A stretch of 63,945 nt of DNA. It comes from Acidobacteriota bacterium (GTDB lineage Bacteria > Acidobacteriota > Terriglobia > Terriglobales > Acidobacteriaceae). Below the pieces are notes generated by a model. That model was not told the DNA's origin, searched no databases, and worked only from the letters and a program-made list of their open reading frames with translations. Shown piece by piece: positions 44,878-52,041 of this stretch. The position numbers were made by a program, and so were the translations under genes. Position 1 is the stretch's first letter, and each line of letters begins with the position of its first letter. The stretch covers positions 1 to 63,945 of the forward strand of contig QIAN01000072.1 in assembly GCA_003225005.1 (NCBI GenBank), in the 5' to 3' direction.

Positions 44878-45399
44878 ATGACTGAGCTCATTAAGAAGAA
44901 ACTAAAGGAAGAGATCGACGCGCTCGAACACGAGCTGATCCACGAGTTGCCCAAGGAGATCAAGAAAGCCGCGGCCCTCGGAGACCTGAGCGAGAATGCC
45001 GAATATCACATGGCCAAGCAGCGCCAGGAATTCGTCAAGGCGCGCGTGCGTCAGCTCGGCAAACGGCTCGCCGAACTCTCCATGGTGAACATGAACAACA
45101 TCCCCCGCGACAAAGTGGGATTGGGTTCAACCGTAAAGGTCTTCGACAATACCAAGAATCAGGAAGTCGAATACAAGCTGGTGACCAGCGAGGAGTCCGA
45201 CGTCTCCGCCGGGAAGATTTCTACCACGTCTCCCATCGGCCGTGCCCTGCTCAACAAGAAAGTCGGAGAAACCGCCATCTTTGTGACTCCCAATGGCAAA
45301 CGGGAGATGGAGATTCTGACCCTCCGCACCATTCACGACGATGCTGAGTTGAGCGGAACCGGACTGAACCGAGCGGGAGATGGCGAGGCCAAAGCCTGA
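44878..45399 (+). CDS. greA: Transcription elongation factor GreA
   Basis: A 173-residue factor that enters the RNA polymerase secondary channel and stimulates cleavage of backtracked RNA. The N-terminal coiled coil (about residues 4-75) carries the acidic tip DLSENAEYH, with the two acids that position the catalytic metal; the C-terminal FKBP-like domain includes GLGSTVKVFD, SPIGRALLNKKVGETAIFVTP. It is slightly longer than E. coli GreA (158) through a C-terminal tail. The next gene overlaps its stop (TGATG at 45397-45401). Confidence 0.96.
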   Translation: MTELIKKKLKEEIDALEHELIHELPKEIKKAAALGDLSENAEYHMAKQRQEFVKARVRQLGKRLAELSMVNMNNIPRDKVGLGSTVKVFDNTKNQEVEYKLVTSEESDVSAGKISTTSPIGRALLNKKVGETAIFVTPNGKREMEILTLRTIHDDAELSGTGLNRAGDGEAKA

Positions 45400-46079
45400 T
45401 GAACGCATCGTCTACCACGCCGTCAGTCAGGCGGTCGTCGGCCAGATCATGGACCAGCGCCTTTGGCCGCGCCTGCGGAGTATTGCTCGCCACCATCGTC
45501 CGCTGGCTGGCCCTCTCGCGCATTAATCCCAACGTGCTCACTTTCATGGGACTGGTGGTAAATACTTGGGCCGCAATCCTGTTTGGTTCTGCCACACCCG
45601 AAAATCAGAAGCGGATGTTTTTTTACGCCGGATTGGTCATCATCTTTTCCGGTTTTTTCGATCTGGTCGATGGCGAGGTCGCACGCGCCACCAATCGCGT
45701 TACCCGCTTCGGGGCATTTTTCGATTCTGTGGTCGACCGCTACAGCGATGCTTCTCAGTTCCTCGGCCTGCTGGTCTATTACGCCCGCAGCGACCGTTTC
45801 TTTTATGTCGTGCTCACTGCCTTCGTCATGGTAAGCGCCATCATGGTCAGTTACACCCGCGCCCGCGCCGAATCGCTGATCGGATCCTGCCGCGTAGGCT
45901 TCATGGAGCGGCCTGAACGCCTCGTGCTCGTGATCATTGGAGCACTGTTCAACCGCATGGCGCCTGTGCTTTGGTTGATCGCAGTACTGTCCACGATTAC
46001 GGTAGTCCATCGCATGCGCTATACCTGGACCCGGACGCAGGACCCACCGGTTGCCGCGAAAGCCACCCACGCCGCGTAA
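45399..46079 (+). CDS. CDP-alcohol phosphatidyltransferase family protein
   Basis: A 226-residue membrane enzyme that transfers a phosphatidyl (or similar) group from a CDP-linked donor to an alcohol. The diagnostic motif D-G-x2-A-R-x8-G-x3-D-x3-D is complete (DLVDGEVARATNRVTRFGAF with FDSVVDRYSD following), and six membrane helices are predicted. This version, with a soluble C-terminus and no other phospholipid gene nearby, could make phosphatidylinositol-phosphate, phosphatidylglycerol-phosphate or another lipid; the acceptor is unknown. The ATG overlaps the greA stop by one base, so expression is coupled. Confidence 0.9.
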   Translation: MNASSTTPSVRRSSARSWTSAFGRACGVLLATIVRWLALSRINPNVLTFMGLVVNTWAAILFGSATPENQKRMFFYAGLVIIFSGFFDLVDGEVARATNRVTRFGAFFDSVVDRYSDASQFLGLLVYYARSDRFFYVVLTAFVMVSAIMVSYTRARAESLIGSCRVGFMERPERLVLVIIGALFNRMAPVLWLIAVLSTITVVHRMRYTWTRTQDPPVAAKATHAA

Positions 46080-46176
46080 AATTTCGTTTGACAATCTGTC
46101 CCCACGTGCCGTTATTCCGTTGTCGTAGCCGTGGTGCTAGACTATCCCGTCTTTTTGTCGGTTGTGAGGACGCTTC

Positions 46177-47094
46177 TTGCCTTCTGATCCCGTTCTAGTG
46201 ATTCACGGCGGCGCGTGGGCTATGCCCGACGATATGCTCCGCGCGCACATCAACGGCGTGCGCCATGCATTGGCTGCAGGTTGGCGCGTGCTCGAGCGCG
46301 GCGGCCCATCCGTGGACGCGGTCGAGGAAGCAGTTGTCATTATGGAAGATGACGAGACCTTCGACGCCGGCCGCGGCAGCTTCCTCAACCGCGACGGCAA
46401 AGTGCAACTCGACGCGCTCATCATGGATGGAGCCACTCTGCGCGCTGGAGGAGTTGGCTGCGTGGAACGGTTGCGAAATCCAGTGCGTGCAGCGCGCAAG
46501 ATCCTGAGTGAGAGTCCGCACGTCTATTTCGTCGGAGAAGGCGCGGAGCGTTTCGCAGCCGAACACGGCGTCGCGCTGTGCAGGAACGAAGACCTGATTA
46601 TCCCGCGTGAGGTTGAGCGTCTGCGGGCGTATCAGACGCAGAGTTCGAGCGGAGGCGACGATCTGTTCGCACCGGCGATTTCTCACGACACCGTCGGAGC
46701 TGTTGCGCTCGATCGCGACGGCAATATCGCCGCGGCTACTTCAACCGGAGGCACACTCAACAAGGCTCCCGGACGACTGGGCGATTCATCGCTGATTGGC
46801 TGCGGCTGCTACGCGAATAACGAAAGCGCCGCCGCTTCGACAACGGGATGGGGAGAGCCCATCATGAAGTTGGTGCTGGCAAAATGGACCGCTGATCGCA
46901 TTGCCGCTGGAAACCTGCCGGAGTGGGCAGCGCAGGAATCCATGAATTATTTGAAAGAGCGCGTGAATGGACATGGCGGGATCATCGTGCTCGACAAACA
47001 CGGACACTTCGGCATCGCCCACAATACGCCGCGCATGGCATGGGCTTTGAAGACAAAGAACAAGGAAGAGGCTGGTATCGAGCGCCAATCCTAG
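46177..47094 (+). CDS. Isoaspartyl peptidase / L-asparaginase, Ntn-hydrolase (plant type)
   Basis: A 305-residue precursor. Members self-cleave before a Thr to give two subunits; here the motif is SHDTVGAVALD, near residue 168, with the catalytic Thr. The N-terminal part shows VIHGGAWAMP and DAGRGSFLN, typical of the family; GGTLNKAPGRLGDSSLIGCGCYANN follows the cleavage site. The enzymes remove isoaspartyl residues from peptides and hydrolyse asparagine. The start is TTG-46177 with GAGGA at 46165-46169; the frame starts with the family N-terminus. Confidence 0.92.
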   Translation: MPSDPVLVIHGGAWAMPDDMLRAHINGVRHALAAGWRVLERGGPSVDAVEEAVVIMEDDETFDAGRGSFLNRDGKVQLDALIMDGATLRAGGVGCVERLRNPVRAARKILSESPHVYFVGEGAERFAAEHGVALCRNEDLIIPREVERLRAYQTQSSSGGDDLFAPAISHDTVGAVALDRDGNIAAATSTGGTLNKAPGRLGDSSLIGCGCYANNESAAASTTGWGEPIMKLVLAKWTADRIAAGNLPEWAAQESMNYLKERVNGHGGIIVLDKHGHFGIAHNTPRMAWALKTKNKEEAGIERQS

Positions 47095-47141
47095 CGAGAA
47101 AACCAGTTGATGGTGCCAGCAGAGGGAGCAAACTGACGGCG

Positions 47142-47493
47142 ATGGAAACCCCCTCGGTGCGGGAATATGCGACGGAAGCAATCCGATATTGGGAGCCGCG
47201 CCGGGTAATCTATAACCTGGTCCTCGTGGCTGTGGTGGTAGCATATTTTGCGGCGGGATACCCGGCTTCGGCAAAACTTGACCACGGACTCCATTCTCGT
47301 TTTGTTTCTTTTGGCGGTTGTGGCCAACATCGCGTATTGCACGGCCTACTTTGTCGACATTTTTGCGCAGATCTCTGGCTTTCGCGAACTTTGGCGGTCG
47401 GCACGCTGGATTTTGTTTGCGGTCGGTGTTACTTTTGCAGCGATCCTAACGCGGTTTGTCTCTATCGGAATGTTCCATCTCCAATCCGGCTGA
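47142..47493 (+). pseudogene. Small membrane protein split by one frameshift
   Basis: ATG-47142 opens METPSVREYATEAIRYWEPR and a first membrane helix (VIYNLVLVAVVVAYFAAGY), then the frame goes out near 47270-47280. The next frame carries on at once with LTTDSILVLFLLAVVANIAY, a hydrophobic middle and a last helix (ARWILFAVGVTFAAILTRF) to a TGA at 47493. The joined product would be about 116 residues with three to four helices. The 352-base length is one more than a multiple of three, consistent with one inserted base. It may be a real mutation or a sequencing error. GAGGGAG lies upstream, with long spacing. Function unknown. Confidence 0.6.
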
Positions 47494-47502
47494 CAAAAAA
47501 TG

Positions 47503-47665
47503 CTACAGCCATCCTTTGATGCGGTCCATTCGCGCGGCTTCCACTCGATTTCCTGCTCCCATCATGCTGATGGCTTCGGAGAGATAATTTCTCACTGTAC
47601 CTTCGGAGAGGCTTAATTCGGCAGCGATATCTCCGCTGGACATGCCCTCCACTCCGGTGGGCCAC
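47503..47665 (-). pseudogene. C-terminal HTH fragment of a LuxR/NarL-type response regulator (DesR-like)
   Basis: Reading the minus strand, one frame gives EGMSSGDIAAELSLSEGTVR followed by NYLSEAISMMGAGNRVEAAR and MDRIKGWL, ending at a TAG at 47503-47505. This is the DNA-binding end of a two-component regulator of the DesR kind, essentially perfect from EGMSSG onwards. The preceding part (RWPTGV) is degenerate and no receiver domain exists; instead the sequence runs directly into the ABC ATPase remnant. A deletion seems to have joined the two. Confidence 0.65.
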
Positions 47666-47689
47666 CGTATTCGATGACACGTTTGACCA

Positions 47690-48485
47690 CGATCCTAGAA
47701 GCAACTCCCGAACAACGGACTCCGCTTCGCCGGAGTGAATCTCGACTGCCTTGCGATCCTCCCGCACTTCAACAACCCCTCGAATCTGACGCAGACTGGT
47801 CAAGCCGAGCCTGGCAATGCAGCGGATGCGCTTGCCGCTGGTCTTCGCCTTGATTTCCGCTGGCCTGCCTTCGGCGATGATCTCGCCACGGTTGATGACC
47901 GCGACGCGATCGGCCAGCGTCGGCCTCCTCAAGGTAGTGTCGTGGTGAGCAAAACGATCTTGTCCCGCTCCACCATGCGCCGGATCTCGTCCCACAACAT
48001 TCGCCGACTCTCTACGTCGAGACCGACCGTGGGCTCGTCTAGAAACAACAGATCGGGATCACCGCAGATCGCGAGCGCGAACAAGACACGCTGTCTCTGC
48101 GCGCCGGAAAGCTCTCCAAACTTACGATCCGCCAGCTTTTCGAGCCCGGCGGCGGCTAGGACTTCAGCGAGCGGCAGGGCTGGAGATAGTAGCTCGAGAA
48201 CAAATCAATATGTTCACGCACGCGCAGCGTTTCCGGCACACGCCCCACCTGCAACATCGCGCCCACGCGCATGCGGTTCTGAGGATTGGTGGGATCTCCG
48301 CCGAAAACACGGACTCTGCCGGCACTGGGCTGCATTAGTCCGAGCAGCAATTTCACAACCGTGGTTTTGCCCGCGCCGTTAGGGCCAAGAGGAGTCACCA
48401 GTTCGCCGGCATGCACGGCAAAGTTCACACCCCGGAGCGCAGCCGCTTGGTCGTAGTTCTTGCTCACCCCCGCGAAAGCTAGCAA
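47690..48485 (-). pseudogene. ABC-2 type transporter ATPase with frameshifts and lost C-terminus
   Basis: The N-terminal frame (from TTG-48485) has YDQAAALRGVNFAVHAGELV, Walker A GPNGAGKTT and LLGLMQPSAGRVRVFGG, and stops at 48156. A second frame continues with LAEVLAAAGLEKLADRKFGE, the degenerate signature LSGAQRQRV and Walker B LLFLDEPTVGLD, until about 47935; a third carries LADRVAVINRGEIIAEGRPA and ends with VVRELLLG. At least three frameshifts (near 48180, 47950 and 47925) break the gene. The last part that normally follows VRELL is missing. Intact relatives are followed by permease, DesK-like kinase and DesR-like regulator genes. Confidence 0.7.
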
Positions 48486-48807
48486 TGTCGCGGGCTACAG
48501 TTGCGCTGGGTGTGCTCCTTATTTTTTCAAGGGTTGCGCTCGTTTTCTGTCCCGCTGCAGTCTGTCCTTGGAACTTGCTCCCACCCCGAGATCACATCAT
48601 CATCGAAACCTCCGAACGCACCAGTGCGGATTATCATGCGGGCGGCCTGACAATTGTCATTTTCGGTGAGTCGTACGGACAGTTCCGTCGTCGTTCTGGC
48701 TGAGTGAAATTCCTAAGGCGGGAAGGCAACAGTCGGCGTGGCTATGAGAACCCGAACAAGAAGCGGAGAATTGAGTCCCCGGTGTCGCAGTTGCTTTTGC
48801 CGCTTTT

Positions 48808-48823
48808 GTTACGAATTCCGAAC
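48808..48823 (+). promoter_or_regulatory. 16-bp near-palindromic operator-like box, copy A
   Basis: GTTACGAATTCCGAAC: half-site GTTACGAA and its mirror TTCCGAAC (reverse GTTCGGAA). The 18 bases TTTGTTACGAATTCCGAA at 48805-48822 recur exactly at 50219-50236. It lies 205 bases before the XRE ATG. Confidence 0.65.
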
Positions 48824-48920
48824 ACCCACAGAAAATCAACAGCCCCAAGCCCGGCGCTGGCCTCAATTGCTTTTTTGGACGACATGCGAAGGTCACCTGA
48901 CAGGGCAAGGGTAAAAGCAA

Positions 48921-48936
48921 GTTCGGAAATCGTAAC
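48921..48936 (-). promoter_or_regulatory. 16-bp operator-like box, copy D (nearest to the XRE gene)
   Basis: Read on the minus strand: GTTACGATTTCCGAAC, one base different from copy A. It sits about 90 bases before the XRE start, in the likely promoter region, and fits autoregulation. Confidence 0.6.
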
Positions 48937-49027
48937 AGGCATCCAGAATATTAACATTTGCACAAGCGCACACAACTACTGAAAGGCTTGATATGATGTC
49001 CCCCACTCTGTTGAGGAGGCACTTACC

Positions 49028-49837
49028 ATGCTCCCGGCTGCCGGAAAGAACCTTCGTACGTTGCGAGAGAAGCTTGGGCTCACCATGCGTGACGTCGAAA
49101 CTTCCAGCGCGCGCATCGCCGAGAAGTATCGCAATGAAGAGTTCTCCATTCCGCCCAGCCGTTTGTCTGATGTCGAGACTAAAGGAATTCTGCCCAGCAT
49201 TTTTCGTCTTTATACCCTGTCGGTAATCTATCGCCGCGATCTGCGGGAACTATTGGCCTGGTACGGCGTTGACATGAATAACATGGCAGCCGATCTGGGT
49301 ATGGTCACGCCGCCCAGGTCGCACATCTCGGACGTGCTTTCGGGGCTAGCCGCGGTGCAGGTGCCGACCCGCATGGATCCTGCCTTCGACGAACGGCGCA
49401 CTACGAATCTCGGGCGCATGGTGGAGCAGTGGGGATTGGTTCCGTTGGCTTATCTGTCTCAGTTCGCGAACAGCGACTTTACATACGGCTACATTGGGAA
49501 CCAGGATTTCACCATGTTTCCCTTGCTGCCGCCCGGCAGTTTTGTTCAGGTAGATGAAGCTAAGAACAAGGTTGTAGAAGGAGCGTGGCGGTCGGAATAC
49601 GAACGGCCCATCTACTTCGTCGAAACTCGGGACGGCCACACCTGCTGCTGGTGCGGCATGCGGCGCGAGGACATCATCCTGCAGCCGCATCCCTTGTCGC
49701 CGGTTCCGGTCAGGATTTTAAAACATCCGCAAGAAGCGGAAGTCCTAGGGCAGGTCGTGGGAGTGGCTATGAAGTTGACCGAGTGGCGCGCTCTTGAGAC
49801 TTCTCCAGCGACGAAAGCGCCACCAGCACTGAATTAA
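49028..49837 (+). CDS. XRE-family transcriptional regulator
   Basis: A 269-residue regulator. The N-terminal helix-turn-helix has the form GKNLRTLREKLGLTMRDVET with SRLSDVETKGILPSIFRLYTL; it is longer than usual between helices. A linker (about residues 85-130) and a C-terminal beta-rich domain follow (MFPLLPPGSFVQVDEAKNKV, RPIYFVETRDGHTCCWCGMR), which resembles the S24/LexA-like or SH3-like sensor half but shows no obvious Ser/Lys protease dyad. A CCWC cluster (near residue 207) could bind metal or sense redox. The ATG has GAGGAGG at 49013-49019. The gene ends with a 71-base antisense overlap with the next gene. Four operator-like boxes surround it. Confidence 0.85.
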   Translation: MLPAAGKNLRTLREKLGLTMRDVETSSARIAEKYRNEEFSIPPSRLSDVETKGILPSIFRLYTLSVIYRRDLRELLAWYGVDMNNMAADLGMVTPPRSHISDVLSGLAAVQVPTRMDPAFDERRTTNLGRMVEQWGLVPLAYLSQFANSDFTYGYIGNQDFTMFPLLPPGSFVQVDEAKNKVVEGAWRSEYERPIYFVETRDGHTCCWCGMRREDIILQPHPLSPVPVRILKHPQEAEVLGQVVGVAMKLTEWRALETSPATKAPPALN

Positions 49838-50186
49838 GATGACGGACGGAGGCCTCGTCCTGCTGGGCTGGCAGCAATTCATCCAACTGCCCGCGTATTC
49901 CCTGAACATATGTCCCCGAAGAGACTCCGCTCTCCTGGCTGGATTCCCGCAAATCTTCTACCAATGAACTTAGTGGAGTCCTAAGAACGCGGCTAAGCAC
50001 CTCGCCATGTGCTGCTTTCAGAGCTCGATCCGAAGGCTCGGGCCCATGCACCAGCGACATACCCCAGTGCCGATAGCCGCCCTCGCGGTCCCGTAACGAA
50101 GCTAGATATGCCAATTTGGCCAGCAAGCCTGAAACAGCGGCCAGCGTGGTTTCCCGCAAATCCTGCAAAGCTGACTTAAGTGTCAT
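49767..50186 (-). CDS. Hypothetical helical protein, divergent from the peptide gene
   Basis: About 139 residues, soluble and almost entirely helical (SALQDLRETTLAAVSGLLAKL, LSSLVEDLRE, LNSVLVALSSLEKSQERAT). There are no Cys residues, no membrane segment and no known motif. The start is ATG-50186 or ATG-50219; neither has a clear Shine-Dalgarno sequence, and box B lies directly upstream, so it is likely controlled by the same regulator. Its 3' end overlaps the XRE gene tail by 71 bases. It could be a partner of the XRE protein; that is inference only. Confidence 0.65.
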   Translation of the reverse strand: MTLKSALQDLRETTLAAVSGLLAKLAYLASLRDREGGYRHWGMSLVHGPEPSDRALKAAHGEVLSRVLRTPLSSLVEDLRESSQESGVSSGTYVQGIRGQLDELLPAQQDEASVRHLNSVLVALSSLEKSQERATRSTS

Positions 50187-50221
50187 TGGCCTACGAACAC
50201 TGGGGGCTGCGGACGCCATTT

Positions 50222-50237
50222 GTTACGAATTCCGAAA
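50222..50237 (+). promoter_or_regulatory. 16-bp operator-like box, copy B
   Basis: GTTACGAATTCCGAAA, in the 137-base space between the divergent helical-protein gene (start 50186) and the secreted peptide gene (start 50324); it can serve both promoters. Confidence 0.65.
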
Positions 50238-50323
50238 TTTCGACGTTTCAGAAACTCTTCATCGCCGAAAGAGCGCTCATGAAAATATCACGCTCCAGTC
50301 TTTCCAACAAGGAGAAAAATACC

Positions 50324-50449
50324 GTGAAACGAATCCTACTCATCCTCGGCGCGGTCGTATTGTTTGTTAACACGCTTGTGATTCCGACCGTTGCAAATGC
50401 TGACACCCCAGGCAGCACCAGTTGCGGAGGCGCGGCTTGCAAGCCGTGA
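50324..50449 (+). CDS. Small secreted two-cysteine peptide precursor, 41 residues
   Basis: AAGGAG at 50309-50314 is nine bases before GTG-50324. The product has a basic start (MKRILL), one hydrophobic core (LGAVVLFVNTLVIPTV) and the signal-peptidase pattern ANA, after which the mature peptide would be DTPGSTSCGGAACKP (15 residues, Cys-x4-Cys). The TGA is at 50447-50449. An in-frame ATG at 50279 could add 15 residues, but has a weaker ribosome site. The design, a secretion signal then a tiny Cys-containing end, suits a secreted signal or toxin-like peptide, perhaps cyclised by a disulphide. A membrane-protein gene follows, with box C between. No homology claim is made. Confidence 0.6.
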   Translation: MKRILLILGAVVLFVNTLVIPTVANADTPGSTSCGGAACKP

Positions 50450-50461
50450 GTGCCGCGTAAC

Positions 50462-50477
50462 CTTACGAAAACCGAAC
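50462..50477 (+). promoter_or_regulatory. 16-bp operator-like box, copy C (diverged)
   Basis: CTTACGAAAACCGAAC matches copy A at 13 of 16 positions, and the following ACATAATCAACA resembles the bases after copy A (ACAGAAAATCAACA). It lies 75 bases before the seven-helix membrane-protein gene. Confidence 0.5.
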
Positions 50478-50536
50478 ACGAACATAATCAACATTGCTGC
50501 GCGCGGCGGGCGGCGGTATAGTGCCGTGCTACGACT

Positions 50537-51304
50537 ATGCTGCGGGCACACTCACTTTTTTGGCACTACCTTTGGATCGCACCGAATTTGCTTTTGGCAG
50601 TGCTCGCCGCACTGATGTGGCGGCGAGCATTGCATAAGCGTTTTCCTGTTTTCTGGATTTATGCGCTCTTCGAAGCCATTCAGTGGGCTATTCTATATCC
50701 CCTAGACCTTCTGCCGTCCGTAGCGCCAGAAAACTTCTGGAGAGCTTACTGGCTGAGCTTGCTCCTGGAGGCTCTGGTAACGTTTGCGCTGGTCTCCGAG
50801 ATCTTCAATAATGTTTTCCGACCCTATCCCAGCCTGGCACGGCTGGCCAAGCTTCTAGTCAGCTGGATAGGGGTTTTGCTGGTTATCGTCGCCGCGGTGA
50901 CTGCCGCATATGCACCAATTGACAATCCTCTTTGGCTCATTCCGGCTTGCCACATTCTTCAGCAGGCGGTTTATATGATTGAGTGTGGACTTGTCTTCTT
51001 TCTCTTCGTGTTTGCCGCCTACTTCAGACTAACCTGGAACCGAGCGGCGTTTGGGATTGCTCTCGGATTGGGTGTCTCATCGTGTATCCATCTTGCCACC
51101 TGGGCGGTAGCGGCCAATGGGGGGTTAGCTCAGCGGCGCTATCTTCTCGATTTCGTCAACATGGCCACTTTCCATGTCTGCGTCTTGATGTGGTTTTATT
51201 ACCTTCTTCTCCCGGGAAAGGCTACCACTAAATCCGCGGTTCGGCTGCCTGAACACAACCTCGAAGCCTGGAACCGAGAACTGGAGCGCTTACTTCAACA
51301 ATGA
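50537..51304 (+). CDS. Seven-helix membrane protein of unknown function
   Basis: A 255-residue protein with seven hydrophobic segments (starting LWIAPNLLLAVLAALMW, FPVFWIYALFEAIQWAI, YWLSLLLEALVTFALVSEIF, LVSWIGVLLVIVAAVTAAY, AVYMIECGLVFFLFVFAAYF, FGIALGLGVSSCIHLATWAV, FHVCVLMWFYYLLLPG). A short soluble C-terminal tail follows (NLEAWNRELERLLQQ). I believe similar proteins are frequent in Acidobacteria, but know of no assigned function. The topology and gene order would suit a peptide receptor or transporter. Its stop overlaps the next ATG (ATGA at 51301-51304). Confidence 0.78.
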   Translation: MLRAHSLFWHYLWIAPNLLLAVLAALMWRRALHKRFPVFWIYALFEAIQWAILYPLDLLPSVAPENFWRAYWLSLLLEALVTFALVSEIFNNVFRPYPSLARLAKLLVSWIGVLLVIVAAVTAAYAPIDNPLWLIPACHILQQAVYMIECGLVFFLFVFAAYFRLTWNRAAFGIALGLGVSSCIHLATWAVAANGGLAQRRYLLDFVNMATFHVCVLMWFYYLLLPGKATTKSAVRLPEHNLEAWNRELERLLQQ

Positions 51305-51837
51305 CTCTCGCCATCTTTATCGTCATCGCCGCCGCCATCGCGCTGGCAATCATTCTGCAGATCGCCGTATCACGAAGCCTTCAGAGTTCGCGAACCGCCG
51401 GACTTGCCGCCCGCATCCAGCCCATCGACGTGCAAGCCTTTCGCAACCTCGTGGACCGCGCCGAAGACGACTACTTGCGGCTGCGCTTGCCGCCGACACA
51501 GTTTCGGCACGTCCGCCGGCAGCGATTGCTCGCTATGGCTGCTTACGTCAAAGCGGCCGGAAGAAATGCTGACATCCTGATGCGGATTGGTCATGCCGCT
51601 CTGGCCAGCTCCGATGCCCGCGCGGTACAGGCTGCGCAGCAACTGGTAAGTGAGGCAACCCTTCTGCGCCGCAACGCCGCCTTATCACTGGCGAAGATTT
51701 ATGCGGCGATGGCTTGGCCGAACGCCGGTCTCGCCGCCACGCGCGTCGCCGACGGCTACGAACGTCTGAACGGTTCCGCGATGCTTCTGGGCAGACTGCA
51801 GAATCCGGCGGTGCGCTTGTCGGCTGCTTTGCGGTGA
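51301..51837 (+). CDS. Membrane-anchored hypothetical protein, coupled to the seven-helix protein
   Basis: A 178-residue protein. It has one N-terminal membrane helix (LAIFIVIAAAIALAIILQIAV), then a helical domain rich in Arg and Ala (about residues 35-178), with repeats of two-helix units like those of small tetratricopeptide-type folds but no clear consensus. The ATG overlaps the stop of the previous gene by four bases, implying that the two proteins act together. I do not recognise the family. Confidence 0.75.
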   Translation: MTLAIFIVIAAAIALAIILQIAVSRSLQSSRTAGLAARIQPIDVQAFRNLVDRAEDDYLRLRLPPTQFRHVRRQRLLAMAAYVKAAGRNADILMRIGHAALASSDARAVQAAQQLVSEATLLRRNAALSLAKIYAAMAWPNAGLAATRVADGYERLNGSAMLLGRLQNPAVRLSAALR

Positions 51838-52041
51838 TGCAATCTGGCGCCCAAGCAAGTGTATTCGCTTCGGTGATAACCAACTCGTTTCCGTCCCCGA
51901 TCCTTCTTGCCTTCGGCCGCCTGTTTGATATACAAACCTGCGGGACCTTTTCCTTCCAAAATTGCGCTTACTTCGACAGACCCGCCGTCGGAGTTGTTTC
52001 CGCTGCGAGCCCGTCGCATTGGCGTGCTTCATGGAGACTCT

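Larger units (their letters stand above)
48486..49027. other. Regulatory intergenic region before the XRE gene, 0.54 kb
   Basis: Carries two copies of the 16-bp near-palindrome (48808-48823 and 48921-48936, opposite orientations), and an AT-rich stretch with TATGAT at 48992-48997. A 47-residue minus-strand frame (48742-48885, AGGTGA before its ATG) crosses the first site and is not convincing as a gene. Confidence 0.5.

Noticed and set aside
47735-48382. Plus-strand frame of 215 codons
   Set aside because: It is the antisense of the decayed ABC ATPase, whose Walker motifs are on the minus strand.
48742-48885. Minus-strand 47-residue frame with AGGTGA before its ATG
   Set aside because: It crosses operator-like box A and lacks a signal or domain; a coding reason for the repeated FGIRNK was considered, but copy B does not sit in a matching gene.
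48808-50237. EcoRI core (GAATTC) in boxes A and B as a cloning scar
   Set aside because: Copies C and D lack GAATTC yet keep the rest of the box, and the flanks are native-looking, so a cloning origin does not explain the repeat.
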